From NCBI GenBank assembly GCA_045545665.1, contig JAZQBL010000034.1, positions 1-64,000 on the forward strand: DNA of 64,000 nucleotides. The letters run 5' to 3'. Below the pieces are notes generated by a model. It worked only from the letters and a program-made list of their open reading frames with translations. It ran no database searches and was not told where the DNA came from. Positions 25,063-34,090 of this stretch are shown in pieces (the first letter of the stretch is position 1; each line of letters opens with the position of its first letter). A program made the translations under genes and the position numbers. Source of the stretch: RGIG7213 sp045545665 (GTDB taxonomy: Bacteria; Bacillota; Clostridia; Oscillospirales; CAG-272).

Positions 25063-25664
25063 TGTCAAATCTGGATGAAAAAGTCAACGATCTGATCGCC
25101 GACATAAAACGGCAGTCGGAAAACGAAAATAAAGCAATTACCCGCGAAATGGCTGACTACAGAGAAGCTTCATTAAAGGAAGCTGAGCAGGCTATAGCAT
25201 TTGCGGCAAAGAAGCATATCAAACGAAGTGTCGAAAGCGGTGCATCGGAAATCGCATCTGAACTTGCGTCAAAGCATCTTAATGCAAGAAACGAGCTCGT
25301 TTCTATGCGCAGTAAAATGACAGATGAAATAATACAGCGTGCCGCAGGCAAGCTTATGGAATTTACCAAAACCGATAAATATCCTGCCGCACTTTGTAAG
25401 TCAGCAAAAGAAATAGCGGAAGTTTTGAAAAGTAACAGAATAGTTCTTTACGTAAGACCCGAGGATATCATATACAGCGATCTTATTAAAGAAGCTTTCG
25501 GTAAATACTGCACAGTCGCAACTGACAGAGATATCAAAATAGGCGGTATTAAAGGATACGACAAGATCCTCTTTAAAGTCGCCGACGAAACTCTTGACGG
25601 AAAATTGGCAGTACAGCGAGAATATTTTGTAAACAATTCGGGACTTACGATATCCGTAAGATGA
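25062..25664 (+). CDS. ntpE: V-type ATPase subunit E (peripheral stalk)
   Basis: A 200-residue protein: a long N-terminal coiled coil (about 1-115) followed by a small alpha/beta domain. Family marks are the regular Lys/Glu heptads and the end region IGGIKGYDKILFKVADETLDGKL (residues about 164-186, GGI/V motif). It forms the peripheral stalk with the small first-gene product. Start and stop overlap the neighbouring genes (ATGA-type), showing tight translational coupling. Confidence 0.85.
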   Translation: MSNLDEKVNDLIADIKRQSENENKAITREMADYREASLKEAEQAIAFAAKKHIKRSVESGASEIASELASKHLNARNELVSMRSKMTDEIIQRAAGKLMEFTKTDKYPAALCKSAKEIAEVLKSNRIVLYVRPEDIIYSDLIKEAFGKYCTVATDRDIKIGGIKGYDKILFKVADETLDGKLAVQREYFVNNSGLTISVR

Positions 25665-27445
25665 TTCCCGGGAAAGGCATACCCGAAATGAATTATGATA
25701 ATTATGCCGTATACGGTATAAACGGTCCTGTTGTAACGGTAAAAGGACCTTCACCGTTTGCAATGCAGGAAATGGTATACGTCGGCAAGAACAGACTCGT
25801 CGGTGAGGTAATATCGGTAAATTCCGAATATACGACAATACAGGTATACGAGGATACTGTCGGACTTAAACCGGGCGAACCCGTAAGCGGAAGCGGCGCA
25901 CCTATGTCGCTTGAGCTTTCGCCGGGGCTTATGTCGAATATCTTCGACGGTATTGGAAGACCCCTCAACGATATGTACTCGTCACAGGGTGCATTCATAA
26001 ACGTCGGATACTCGGATACCGAAAACAATAAGAAATGGAAAGTAAATATAAAAGTATCGGTCGGTGACGAGGTAAAGCAAGGACAGATCTTCGCAACTCT
26101 TCCCGAAACTCCTGTTATCGAATACAGATGTCTTGTTCCTTACGGCGTTAACGGAAAGATCACACAGACCGTGCAGGACGGCGAATACACAAAAAACGAT
26201 GTTTTGGCGTACGTTGAGTCAAACGGTAAAAAAATACCGCTTAAAATGTCGCAAAGATGGCCTATAAGAACACCTAGACCGTCACTTGAAAAAATACCTC
26301 CGTTCATTCCTCTCATCACCGGGCAGCGAGTTATCGACGCGCTTTTCCCGGTTGCCAAGGGCGGAACGGCGGCAATACCGGGCGGATTCGGCTCAGGTAA
26401 AACGATGACACAGCACCAGCTTGCGAAATGGTGCGACGCCGATATAATCGTATACGTCGGATGCGGTGAACGCGGAAATGAAATGTGTCAGGTCCTTGAT
26501 GAATTTTCTCACCTTACGGACCCGAAAACGAACAGACCCATGACCGACAGAACGGTACTCATAGCAAATACGTCCAATATGCCCGTTGCCGCTCGTGAAG
26601 CGTCTATTTATACAGGTGTTACGATAGCGGAATTTTACCGTGATATGGGATATCACGTTGCTATGATGGCGGACTCCACATCACGTTGGGCAGAAGCGCT
26701 CCGCGAAATAAGCGGACGTCTTGAGGAAATGCCGGCTGAGGAAGGCTTTCCCGCATATCTGCCGTCGAGACTTTCAGACTTTTATGAAAGAGCGGCATAC
26801 GTAAAAACTCTCGGCGGTTACAGCGGTTCGGTAACACTTATCGGCGCTGTTTCTCCTCAGGGCGCTGACTTTTCAGAACCCGTTACACAGAATACAAAGC
26901 GTTTTACGAGATGCTTCTGGGCGCTCGATAAAAGTCTTGCTTATCAAAGACACTATCCTGCTATCAACTGGATGCAGAGCTACAGCGAATACTTTTCCGA
27001 CCTTGACAAATGGTACGATGATAACGCAGGCCACGACTTTATAATATACAGAAAAGAAATAACGGCTTTGCTTAACGAAGAGGACGGACTTATCGAGATC
27101 GTGCGACTTATCGGTGCTGACGTTTTGCCCGATGAGCAAAAGCTTATAATCGAGATAGCGCGTATCATACGAGTAGGATTCTTGCAGCAGAACGCTTTCC
27201 ATGCAGAGGATACGTACGTTCCGCTTGAAAAGCAGAAACTCATGATGAAAACGATACTTTATCTGTATGAAAAAGCGTCCTCGCTCGTATCGCAGGCAGT
27301 TCCGATATCGGATATAGTTTCAACGGGACTTTTTGAAAAGATCACGGCGATAAAATATGATGTTGAAAATGACAGGCTCGATAAATTCGATGCGTATATT
27401 AAAGAAATTGATGAAAAACTCTCAGGCTTCGGCAGAGATATATAA
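25661..27445 (+). CDS. ntpA: V-type ATPase catalytic subunit A
   Basis: A 594-residue nucleotide-binding subunit. The Walker A sequence is GGFGSGKT (about 241-248); catalytic context GCGERGNEM (about 268-276) and the Walker B region MMADSTSRWAEALREISGRL (about 335-354) follow. The A-type-specific non-homologous insert lies at about 115-205. It hydrolyses or makes ATP with subunit B. The first ATG (25661) overlaps the previous stop (ATGA); an internal ATG at 25688 begins exactly where most homologues start (MNYDNYAVYGINGPVV) and may be the true start. Confidence 0.95.
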   Translation: MIPGKGIPEMNYDNYAVYGINGPVVTVKGPSPFAMQEMVYVGKNRLVGEVISVNSEYTTIQVYEDTVGLKPGEPVSGSGAPMSLELSPGLMSNIFDGIGRPLNDMYSSQGAFINVGYSDTENNKKWKVNIKVSVGDEVKQGQIFATLPETPVIEYRCLVPYGVNGKITQTVQDGEYTKNDVLAYVESNGKKIPLKMSQRWPIRTPRPSLEKIPPFIPLITGQRVIDALFPVAKGGTAAIPGGFGSGKTMTQHQLAKWCDADIIVYVGCGERGNEMCQVLDEFSHLTDPKTNRPMTDRTVLIANTSNMPVAAREASIYTGVTIAEFYRDMGYHVAMMADSTSRWAEALREISGRLEEMPAEEGFPAYLPSRLSDFYERAAYVKTLGGYSGSVTLIGAVSPQGADFSEPVTQNTKRFTRCFWALDKSLAYQRHYPAINWMQSYSEYFSDLDKWYDDNAGHDFIIYRKEITALLNEEDGLIEIVRLIGADVLPDEQKLIIEIARIIRVGFLQQNAFHAEDTYVPLEKQKLMMKTILYLYEKASSLVSQAVPISDIVSTGLFEKITAIKYDVENDRLDKFDAYIKEIDEKLSGFGRDI

Positions 27446-27459
27446 CACGGTGTATTGCT

Positions 27460-28836
27460 ATGTTGATTGAATATTTAGGCGCAAAAGAAATAAACGGTTC
27501 TTTGATAGTTATTGACAACATAGACGACGTTGCATATGAGGAAATGTGCGATATCGTCTTGGCTGACGGTACTTCAAGACAGGGAAGAGTTATCCAGATA
27601 GACGGAAAACGAGCTGTTATAGAAGTTTTTGAAGGAACACGTTCTCTTTCTCTTCACAACATGAAAACGAAAATGAAGGGGCATCCGATGCAGATGCCTC
27701 TGTCAAACGAAATACTCGGCAGGACCTTCAGCGGCGCAGGCGTACCGATTGACGGTCTCGGTGAAATATTTGCCGATAAAGTATGCGATATAAACGGCTT
27801 GCCCATAAATCCCATTGCGCGTGAATATCCGAGGGACTATATCGCAACGGGAATATCCTCCATCGACGTTATGTCCACCCTTATCAGAGGACAAAAGCTT
27901 CCGATATTCACCGGCTCCGGTATGAAACATAACGAGCTTGCCGCACAGATAGTCCGCCAGGCGCATCTGCAGGGAGTCGACGACGATTCGTTCGCTATAG
28001 TCTTTGCTTCAATGGGTGTAAGTGCCGACGTTGCGGAATATTTTAAAACGTCGTTTGCAAAAGCAGGTGTTCTCTCGAGAGTTGTAATGTTTCTTAACCT
28101 TTCATCAGACCCTGTTATTGAAAGAATACTTACCCCCCGCTGTGCACTGACGGCAGCGGAATACCTTGCTTACGAGCTTGGAATGCACATACTCGTAATA
28201 ATGACAGATATGACATCGTACGCAGAAGCCGTACGTGAATTCAGTTCGTCAAAAGGTGAGATCCCCGGAAGAAAAGGATATCCCGGATATCTTTATTCAG
28301 ACCTTGCATCGCTTTATGAAAGAGCAGGTATCGTAAAAGGCAAAAAAGGATCGGTAACTCAGCTCCCGATACTTACGATGCCGAACGATGATATAACCCA
28401 CCCCGTCCCCGACCTTACGGGATACATCACCGAAGGACAAATAGTTCTTGACAGAACGCTTTCGGCAAAAGGCGTATATCCTCCGGTTGCTGTTTTGCCG
28501 TCGCTTTCAAGACTTATGAAAGACTGTATCGGTGAAGGATATACGAGAGAAGACCATTCGGAGCTTGCAAACCAGCTCTTCTCAATGTATGCAAAGGTCG
28601 TTGACGCAAGAGCTCTCTCGTCGGTTATCGGTGAAGAGGAGCTTTCCGACAAAGACAAAAAGTATCTTAAATTCGGCAAGAGGTTCGAAGATGAATTTAT
28701 CACCCAGGCACTTGACGAAAACAGAAGCATGGAGGATTCTTTGAATCTCGGTTGGAGTCTTCTTTCATCGTTTGATGAAAGCGAGCTTGACAGAATGAAG
28801 AAGGAAACTATAGCAAAGTACTTCAAAAAGCAGTAA
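27460..28836 (+). CDS. ntpB: V-type ATPase regulatory subunit B
   Basis: A 458-residue non-catalytic partner of subunit A. It has the same three-domain layout but no Walker A loop: the position reads FTGSGMKHNELAAQI (about 150-164). Other marks are ILTMPNDDITHPVPDLTGYITEGQI and PPVAVLPSLSRLM (about 345-357). ATG at 27460 has a weak ribosome binding site 15 bases after the subunit A stop. Confidence 0.95.
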   Translation: MLIEYLGAKEINGSLIVIDNIDDVAYEEMCDIVLADGTSRQGRVIQIDGKRAVIEVFEGTRSLSLHNMKTKMKGHPMQMPLSNEILGRTFSGAGVPIDGLGEIFADKVCDINGLPINPIAREYPRDYIATGISSIDVMSTLIRGQKLPIFTGSGMKHNELAAQIVRQAHLQGVDDDSFAIVFASMGVSADVAEYFKTSFAKAGVLSRVVMFLNLSSDPVIERILTPRCALTAAEYLAYELGMHILVIMTDMTSYAEAVREFSSSKGEIPGRKGYPGYLYSDLASLYERAGIVKGKKGSVTQLPILTMPNDDITHPVPDLTGYITEGQIVLDRTLSAKGVYPPVAVLPSLSRLMKDCIGEGYTREDHSELANQLFSMYAKVVDARALSSVIGEEELSDKDKKYLKFGKRFEDEFITQALDENRSMEDSLNLGWSLLSSFDESELDRMKKETIAKYFKKQ

Positions 28837-28851
28837 AGGAGGGCGGACTGT

Positions 28852-29457
28852 ATGGCAATAGCACCGACAAAAGGAAATCTCATAAACTTAAAAAAGTCTT
28901 TGGCTCTTGCCGAAAACGGTTACGAATTGCTTGACCGAAAGAGAAATATTCTTGTGCGCGAGATGATGAGGCTTATCGAAGATGCCGAAGAGATACAAAG
29001 AGATATCGACGAAAGCTACGAAAAAGCGTATAAGGCTCTGCAGGCGGCAAACGTCTCTCTCGGTATATCGGCGGTAAGAACGGCGGCATCGGTCGAAGAA
29101 GAAAACTCTCTTACACTTTCTTACAGAAGTGTAATGGGCGTTGAGATACCACGTGTTAATATCAGCTGTGATGTACCGCTGGTCCCTGCATACGGTATGC
29201 ACAATACAAATCTTTCCCTTGATGAAGCTTACATAAATTTCAACAAAGTCAAAGCCCTTACCGCACGCTTGGCGGAGATCGAAAACAGCGTTTACAGACT
29301 TGCAAATGCAGTAAAGAAAACACGCAAGCGCGCAAATTCACTTAAAAATGTGGTAATTCCGAATTTCAGAGCTGATATCAAGCTGATAACGGAAGTCCTT
29401 GAAGAAAAGGAAAGGGAAGAATTTTCACGTCTTAAAGTGATAAAGGCAAGAAAGTAA
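28852..29457 (+). CDS. ntpD: V-type ATPase subunit D (central shaft)
   Basis: A 201-residue protein with the two long helices of the rotor axle: APTKGNLINLKKSLALAENG near the start (3-22) and RLAEIENSVYRLANAVKKTR towards the end (about 139-158), which are conserved in the family. AAAGGAGGG precedes the ATG. It is the last gene of the operon; no strong terminator is seen before the galU promoter. Confidence 0.93.
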   Translation: MAIAPTKGNLINLKKSLALAENGYELLDRKRNILVREMMRLIEDAEEIQRDIDESYEKAYKALQAANVSLGISAVRTAASVEEENSLTLSYRSVMGVEIPRVNISCDVPLVPAYGMHNTNLSLDEAYINFNKVKALTARLAEIENSVYRLANAVKKTRKRANSLKNVVIPNFRADIKLITEVLEEKEREEFSRLKVIKARK

Positions 29458-29475
29458 GTTTTTTTCAAAAAACTA

Positions 29476-29504
29476 TTGAAAAACAACGCAAACTAATATA
29501 TAAT
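29476..29504 (+). promoter_or_regulatory. Promoter of the galU operon
   Basis: TTGAAA (29476-29481), 17 bases, perfect TATAAT (29499-29504), 57 bases before the ATG. Confidence 0.72.
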
Positions 29505-29561
29505 AAACAAAATTGATAATTATTTAACTATTAAATAAAACACACGAAAGGAATATCAAAT

Positions 29562-30437
29562 ATGAAAAAAATTACAAAAGCGGTTATCCCCGCTGCAGGT
29601 CTCGGCACAAGAATGCTTCCTATAGCAAGAACAGTTCCGAAGGAAATGCTCCCGATCGTTGACAGACCTTCAATGGAATATCTTATAAGAGAAGCAGTTG
29701 AATCGGGCATAACCGACATCCTTATAATAAACGGAAGAAACAAGGGTATTATGGAGGATTATTTTGATTATTCCGTTGAATACGATAACAACCTCCGTAT
29801 GAAGAATAAAACGGCAGAGCTTGCCGATATCGAAGAGGTCTGCTCACTTGCAAACATATATTTCATACGCCAGAAGGTCACACGCGGACTCGGTCACGCA
29901 ATATCCTGCGCAAGATCGTTCGTAGGCGACGAACCTTTTGCGGTTCTTTACGGTGACGATATAATGGCTTACGATAAGCCCGTAACAAAGCAGCTTATCG
30001 ACGCTTATGAAAAATACGGAAAAGCAACGGCAGGTGTGTGCGAAGTATCTGATGAGGACGTCAAGAGATACTGCTCTTTGAAAACGGAATCACTTGAAGG
30101 AAACATCTACTCCGTTTCCGATATGGTAGAAAAACCCCAGACTTTGGAAGAGAAGTTTTCAAACTTTGCGATCCTCGGCAGAGTCGTATTAACTCCCGAT
30201 ATATTCGATATACTTGACAATACAGCTCCCGGTGCAGGCGGTGAGATACAGCTCACAGATGCTATGAAACAGCTTGCACGCACAGTAGGTATGACAGCTG
30301 TTGAATACGAAGGAAAGAGATACGATATGGGCGATAAGCTCGGATTTTTGCAGGCAAACATTGAGTTTGCGCTCAAACATCCCGTTCTCGGTGAAAAATT
30401 CAAGTCATATCTTAAGGATTTTTCAAGTAAACTCTGA
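29562..30437 (+). CDS. galU: UTP-glucose-1-phosphate uridylyltransferase
   Basis: A 291-residue nucleotidyltransferase that makes UDP-glucose for cell-wall glycans and galactose use. The nucleotide-binding signature AAGLGTRMLPIARTVPKEML is at 11-30, with VDRPSMEYLIREAVESG (33-49) and FAVLYGDDIM (about 126-135). Length is typical of GalU. GAAAGGAA precedes the ATG. It leads a run of four close genes ending with tsaD. Confidence 0.95.
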   Translation: MKKITKAVIPAAGLGTRMLPIARTVPKEMLPIVDRPSMEYLIREAVESGITDILIINGRNKGIMEDYFDYSVEYDNNLRMKNKTAELADIEEVCSLANIYFIRQKVTRGLGHAISCARSFVGDEPFAVLYGDDIMAYDKPVTKQLIDAYEKYGKATAGVCEVSDEDVKRYCSLKTESLEGNIYSVSDMVEKPQTLEEKFSNFAILGRVVLTPDIFDILDNTAPGAGGEIQLTDAMKQLARTVGMTAVEYEGKRYDMGDKLGFLQANIEFALKHPVLGEKFKSYLKDFSSKL

Positions 30438-30471
30438 TCAAATTCACAGCCGTACGGCAATTGGAGAGAAT

Positions 30472-30978
30472 ATGCAGGAAAACATAAAAATCGAACGTGT
30501 AAATAAAGCAAATTATTATTTGGATATTGCACAGACCGTGCTTGAAAGAAGCACGTGCATACGCCGTAAATACGGTGCTATTATCGTAAAAAACGATATT
30601 ATAGTATCTACAGGTTATAACGGCGCACCGAGAGGACGGGTAAACTGTTCCGATCTCGGATATTGCCTTCGTGATAAACTCGGTATACCGAGAGGAGAAA
30701 GATACGAAATGTGCCGTTCGATCCACGCAGAAGCGAACGCTATAATTTCCGCATCGCACTCCGATATGCTCAACTCCGTTCTTTACCTTGCGGGAGTAGA
30801 TGCAAAAACAGGTGATATAATAGCGGATTCATGCAGCTGTCAGATGTGCAAGCGCATGATAATAAACGCAGGAATATCAAAGGTAATAGTAAGAAATACA
30901 AAAGCTGAATATACCGAGTACGATGTCAAGGACTGGATAATGAATGATGACAGTCTGAGCGGTAAATTCGGTTATTAA
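30472..30978 (+). CDS. Deoxycytidylate (dCMP) deaminase
   Basis: A 168-residue zinc deaminase that converts dCMP to dUMP for thymidylate synthesis. Zinc and catalytic residues are HAEAN (85-89, Glu87) and CQMC (123-126). The usual PCxxC reads SCQMC here. NGAPRG (50-55) and the Cys60/Cys65 region fit the ComEB/dCMP deaminase family. The ATG at 30472 is chosen because TTGGAGAGAA lies just upstream; the frame is open back into galU. Confidence 0.9.
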   Translation: MQENIKIERVNKANYYLDIAQTVLERSTCIRRKYGAIIVKNDIIVSTGYNGAPRGRVNCSDLGYCLRDKLGIPRGERYEMCRSIHAEANAIISASHSDMLNSVLYLAGVDAKTGDIIADSCSCQMCKRMIINAGISKVIVRNTKAEYTEYDVKDWIMNDDSLSGKFGY

Positions 30979-30991
30979 GAAAGGTTTTTCA

Positions 30992-31456
30992 ATGGACAGT
31001 AAGCCTCCGAGTACAAACTGTATACAGATCGTTCCTTTGACAGAGGAACACATAAAAGAAATTGCCGAGCTTGAAAAGGAATGTTTTCCCGATCCGTGGA
31101 ATGAGGAAATGTTCGTACAGCTTCTTTCAAATCCGCTCGCAGTGTTTATTACTGCGGTGTACGACGGTAAGGTCGTCGGATATGCAGGTATATACCATAT
31201 ACTGTCGGAAGGACAGCTTATGAATATCGCAGTCAAGGAAGATCTCAGACGGCGCGGAATAGCAGAAAAAATGTTTGAGTATCTGCTTGAGTACGGTAAG
31301 GAGAACGATATAGAGGTAATAACCCTTGAGGTTCGGGAAAATAATACCCCTGCGATATCTTTCTATGAAAAAATCGGTTTTGAAAAGGTGGGAATAAGAC
31401 CGGGATATTATTCACATCCGACGGAAGACGCCGTTTTGATGAATTATTCCGTTTAA
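30992..31456 (+). CDS. rimI: Ribosomal-protein-alanine N-acetyltransferase RimI
   Basis: A 154-residue GNAT acetyltransferase. The acetyl-CoA loop reads DLRRRGIAEKM (about 86-96), preceded by LMNIAVK and followed by LEVRENNTPAISFYEKIGFEKVGIR (residues about 108-132), the RimI signature. It lies 2 bases before tsaD; rimI and tsaD are neighbours in many Firmicutes. AAGAAAGG precedes the ATG. Confidence 0.9.
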   Translation: MDSKPPSTNCIQIVPLTEEHIKEIAELEKECFPDPWNEEMFVQLLSNPLAVFITAVYDGKVVGYAGIYHILSEGQLMNIAVKEDLRRRGIAEKMFEYLLEYGKENDIEVITLEVRENNTPAISFYEKIGFEKVGIRPGYYSHPTEDAVLMNYSV

Positions 31457-31458
31457 TA

Positions 31459-32493
31459 ATGTATATATTGGGAATTGAAAGTTCGTGCGATGAAACGTCG
31501 TCCGCTGTATTAAAGACGGAAAAAGACGGCGTTGAAAGCACGATACTGTCAAATATTATCGCATCGTCTGTCGATCAGCACGCCGTTTACGGCGGTGTCG
31601 TTCCCGAAATAGCAAGCCGGGCGCATATAGAAGCAATATCAAACGTAACGTACTCAGCTTTGAAGGAAGCGGGTGTTTCTTTGTCGGATATTGACTGCAT
31701 TGCAGTTACTTCACGTCCCGGACTTATAGGGTCGCTTCTGGTAGGAGTCAATTTTGCAAAATCCTTAGCGTATGCAAACGGAATACCGCTTGTAAGCGTT
31801 CACCACATAAAAGGACATATAGCAGCGAACTATCTTACGGATGATCCGCCGAAGCCGCCGTTTTTTGCTCTGGTCATGTCGGGAGGTCATACCTCGCTCT
31901 TTGACGTAAAGTCGGTCGATGATATGATATGCGTCGGCTCGACCCGTGACGACGCGATCGGTGAAGCGTTCGACAAGGCAGGCCGTGTTATCGGTCTTTC
32001 GTATCCGTGCGGTGCGGAAATGGACAAGCTTGCGTACGAGGGTGATGAAAACGCAATTAAATTTCCGCTTGCGGCAATAAAGGACGATACGCTTGATTTC
32101 TCTTTTTCGGGACTCAAGACAGCTGTCATAAACTACGTAAACCGTGCGGAAATGAAGGGGGAAGAAATTGTCCCTGCCGACGTTGCCGCATCGTTTACAA
32201 AAACTGTATGCGACTCCGTTATTAAAAAGCTTTCCCTTGCATACGAAAGATATAAATTCGATAAATTCGTTATTTCCGGCGGTGTTGCCGCAAACTCTCA
32301 TTTAAGACGTGTGCTTAAAGAATTTTGCGATAAAAACGGAATACGCTTCTATTTTCCGCCCATATCTTTGTGCGGAGATAACGGCGCAATGATTGCCGCA
32401 CAGGGTAAGTTTGAGTATCAGAACGGAAATTTTGAATCGACAGCTCTCAACGGAAAAGCGTCAGAACAGGTAGCCCCGAAAACGTGTCAATAG
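31459..32493 (+). CDS. tsaD: tRNA N6-adenosine threonylcarbamoyltransferase TsaD
   Basis: A 344-residue ASKHA-fold protein that places threonylcarbamoyl on A37 of ANN-reading tRNAs together with TsaB and TsaE. It opens with LGIESSCDETSSAVL (4-18). The metal-binding HHIKGHIAANY lies at about 115-125, ALVMSGGHTSL (about 136-146) follows, and the C-terminal GGVAANSHLRR (about 274-284) and GDNGAMIA (about 308-315) complete the set. It ends the galU operon; an inverted repeat follows one base after the stop. Confidence 0.96.
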   Translation: MYILGIESSCDETSSAVLKTEKDGVESTILSNIIASSVDQHAVYGGVVPEIASRAHIEAISNVTYSALKEAGVSLSDIDCIAVTSRPGLIGSLLVGVNFAKSLAYANGIPLVSVHHIKGHIAANYLTDDPPKPPFFALVMSGGHTSLFDVKSVDDMICVGSTRDDAIGEAFDKAGRVIGLSYPCGAEMDKLAYEGDENAIKFPLAAIKDDTLDFSFSGLKTAVINYVNRAEMKGEEIVPADVAASFTKTVCDSVIKKLSLAYERYKFDKFVISGGVAANSHLRRVLKEFCDKNGIRFYFPPISLCGDNGAMIAAQGKFEYQNGNFESTALNGKASEQVAPKTCQ

Positions 32494-32513
32494 TTGTGAA
32501 CAAAAATTCACAA
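32494..32513. promoter_or_regulatory. Inverted repeat after tsaD
   Basis: TTGTGAA (32494-32500) and TTCACAA (32507-32513) form a perfect 7-bp inverted repeat with a 6-base centre. The half sites equal those of the Rex operator, but known Rex sites have a 4-base centre. There is no T run, so it is not a good terminator. Confidence 0.4.
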
Positions 32514-32616
32514 TATTCGGCATAATGACGGAGCAGATCCGATTTTGTTTGTGATTTTTCAACTCTTATTTGTTATTTTATGCAATCTTTCGGACGCTTG
32601 CAAGAATAATTAACCG

Positions 32617-32718
32617 TGTGGGTAATGTGGATAACTCAAGCCAAATTTATTATATTCCGCTTGAAATGCCTTGATTTTGCCCCAAAAATGTGGAAAACTA
32701 TGTGGAATGTGTGGATTA
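32617..32718. promoter_or_regulatory. Cluster of five DnaA-box-like 9-mers
   Basis: In the 393-base gap after tsaD, TGTGGGTAA (32617-32625) and TGTGGATAA (32626-32634) lie head to tail without a gap. TGTGGAAAA (32689-32697), TGTGGAATG (32701-32709) and TGTGGATTA (32710-32718) follow, all in the same orientation. TGTGGATAA is the perfect DnaA box (reverse complement TTATCCACA); the others differ by one or two bases. The region on either side is strongly AT-rich, and AATTGAC/GTCAATT (32802-32808/32820-32826) forms a further inverted repeat. Downstream genes include dnaD and dnaI. This could be a DnaA-controlled promoter or part of an origin. Confidence 0.65.
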
Positions 32719-32886
32719 ACTCAAATTAACATGTGTATTTTTAATCACAAATTTCTTATGGTAAAAACGCACAAATAAACTTGTTGTCGAAAAATCGTGT
32801 AAATTGACGATGCAAAGTTGTCAATTAATAAAATGTGAAAAAAATATTAAATATATTCAATTACCGAGAAAGGTCAGGTACACGAA

Positions 32887-34059
32887 ATGAATGAAGAAAT
32901 GAAAAAATACGATTCATACGTAAACGATGCCGCAGAAAAATTCAAGGCTCTTATGTATGAACAGCTTGCAAGAGTTGAAAAGATCAACGCATCAAAAGAG
33001 TTCGTTGATTACGAAAAGCTCGATAAAATAGTTATAGGTGTTACAGGCGGAGACGGTATCGGTCCCACAATAACAAATGCGGCAGCCGGCGTTATGGAAT
33101 CCTTGCTTGCGGATAAGATCGCCGCAGGCAAAGTTGAAATACGCTACATAGACGGTCTTACGATCGAAAACCGCGTTAAGCATATGAAAGCTATCCCCGA
33201 TGACGTTATGGAAGAAATTTATAAGTGTGACGTTATCCTCAAGGGTCCTACAACGACACCTCACCCCGGCGACGGTCTTCCCAACATAGAAAGCGCAAAC
33301 GTTGCTATGCGTAAGAACCTCGACCTTTTTGCAAACGTACGTCCCGTTAAAGTACCCGATAAGGGCATTGACTGGACATTCTTCCGTGAAAATACGGAAG
33401 GTGCGTACGCTGTCGGAAGCAAGGGCGTACACGTAACGGATGATCTCGGTGTTGACTTCTGCGTTGCAACGACGGAGGGTTGTGAAAGAATTTCCCGCCT
33501 TGCATACGAATATGCAAGAAAGAACGGCAAAGAAAGAGTATCCATAGTTACAAAGGCAAACATAATCAAAACTACAGACGGTAAGTTCCTTAACATCGCA
33601 AAGAAAGTCGGTGAGGAATATCCCGAAATAACAACAGATGAATGGTTCATCGACATTATGACAGCAAAGCTCGTTGATGAAAAGAGACGCGGTGACTTCA
33701 AGGTATTTATTCTTCCCAACCTTTACGGTGATATCATTACCGATGAAGCGGCTGAATTCCAGGGCGGTGTCGGTACGGCAGGAAGTGCAAATATCGGTAA
33801 AAAATATGCAATGTTTGAAGCTATTCACGGTTCGGCTCCCCGTATGGTAAACGAGGGACGTGCTATATACGCCGATCCTTGCTCCATGCTCCGCGCAACA
33901 GTGTTGCTTCTTTCACACATCGGATACCAGGCAGAGGCTGACAAGCTTGCGCGCGCGCTCGATATCTGTATGTTTGAAGAAAAGAGACTAAAGGTAACAG
34001 GAAGAAATACAGGTGCTACCTGTGAAGAATTTACGGAATACGTAAAAGAAAAATTATAA
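32887..34059 (+). CDS. Isocitrate/isopropylmalate dehydrogenase family protein
   Basis: A 390-residue decarboxylating dehydrogenase. It shows VTGGDGIGPTITNAAAGV (about 53-70), LKGPTTTPHPGD (about 119-130), the substrate-binding MRKNLDLFANVRPV (about 140-153), FRENTEGAYA (about 165-174), the DIITDEAAEFQGG metal-binding region (about 282-294) and EAIHGSAP (about 314-321). The general fold and motifs fit an NAD(P)-isocitrate dehydrogenase; the exact substrate is not certain. A 45-residue N-terminal extension precedes the first strand. It heads a run with rex, dnaD and dnaI. Confidence 0.85.
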   Translation: MNEEMKKYDSYVNDAAEKFKALMYEQLARVEKINASKEFVDYEKLDKIVIGVTGGDGIGPTITNAAAGVMESLLADKIAAGKVEIRYIDGLTIENRVKHMKAIPDDVMEEIYKCDVILKGPTTTPHPGDGLPNIESANVAMRKNLDLFANVRPVKVPDKGIDWTFFRENTEGAYAVGSKGVHVTDDLGVDFCVATTEGCERISRLAYEYARKNGKERVSIVTKANIIKTTDGKFLNIAKKVGEEYPEITTDEWFIDIMTAKLVDEKRRGDFKVFILPNLYGDIITDEAAEFQGGVGTAGSANIGKKYAMFEAIHGSAPRMVNEGRAIYADPCSMLRATVLLLSHIGYQAEADKLARALDICMFEEKRLKVTGRNTGATCEEFTEYVKEKL

Positions 34060-34090
34060 TCGGCGCATAGCGCCGTAGGAAGGACAACTT

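Noticed and set aside
28359..28883. 174-codon frame antisense to the ATPase subunit B gene
   Set aside because: No start site, Ser-rich translation typical of a shadow frame.
32494..32513. Rex operator TTGTGAA...TTCACAA near rex
   Set aside because: The half sites fit, but the centre is 6 bases instead of 4 and the site lies right after tsaD, almost 1.6 kb before rex. Kept only as an inverted repeat.
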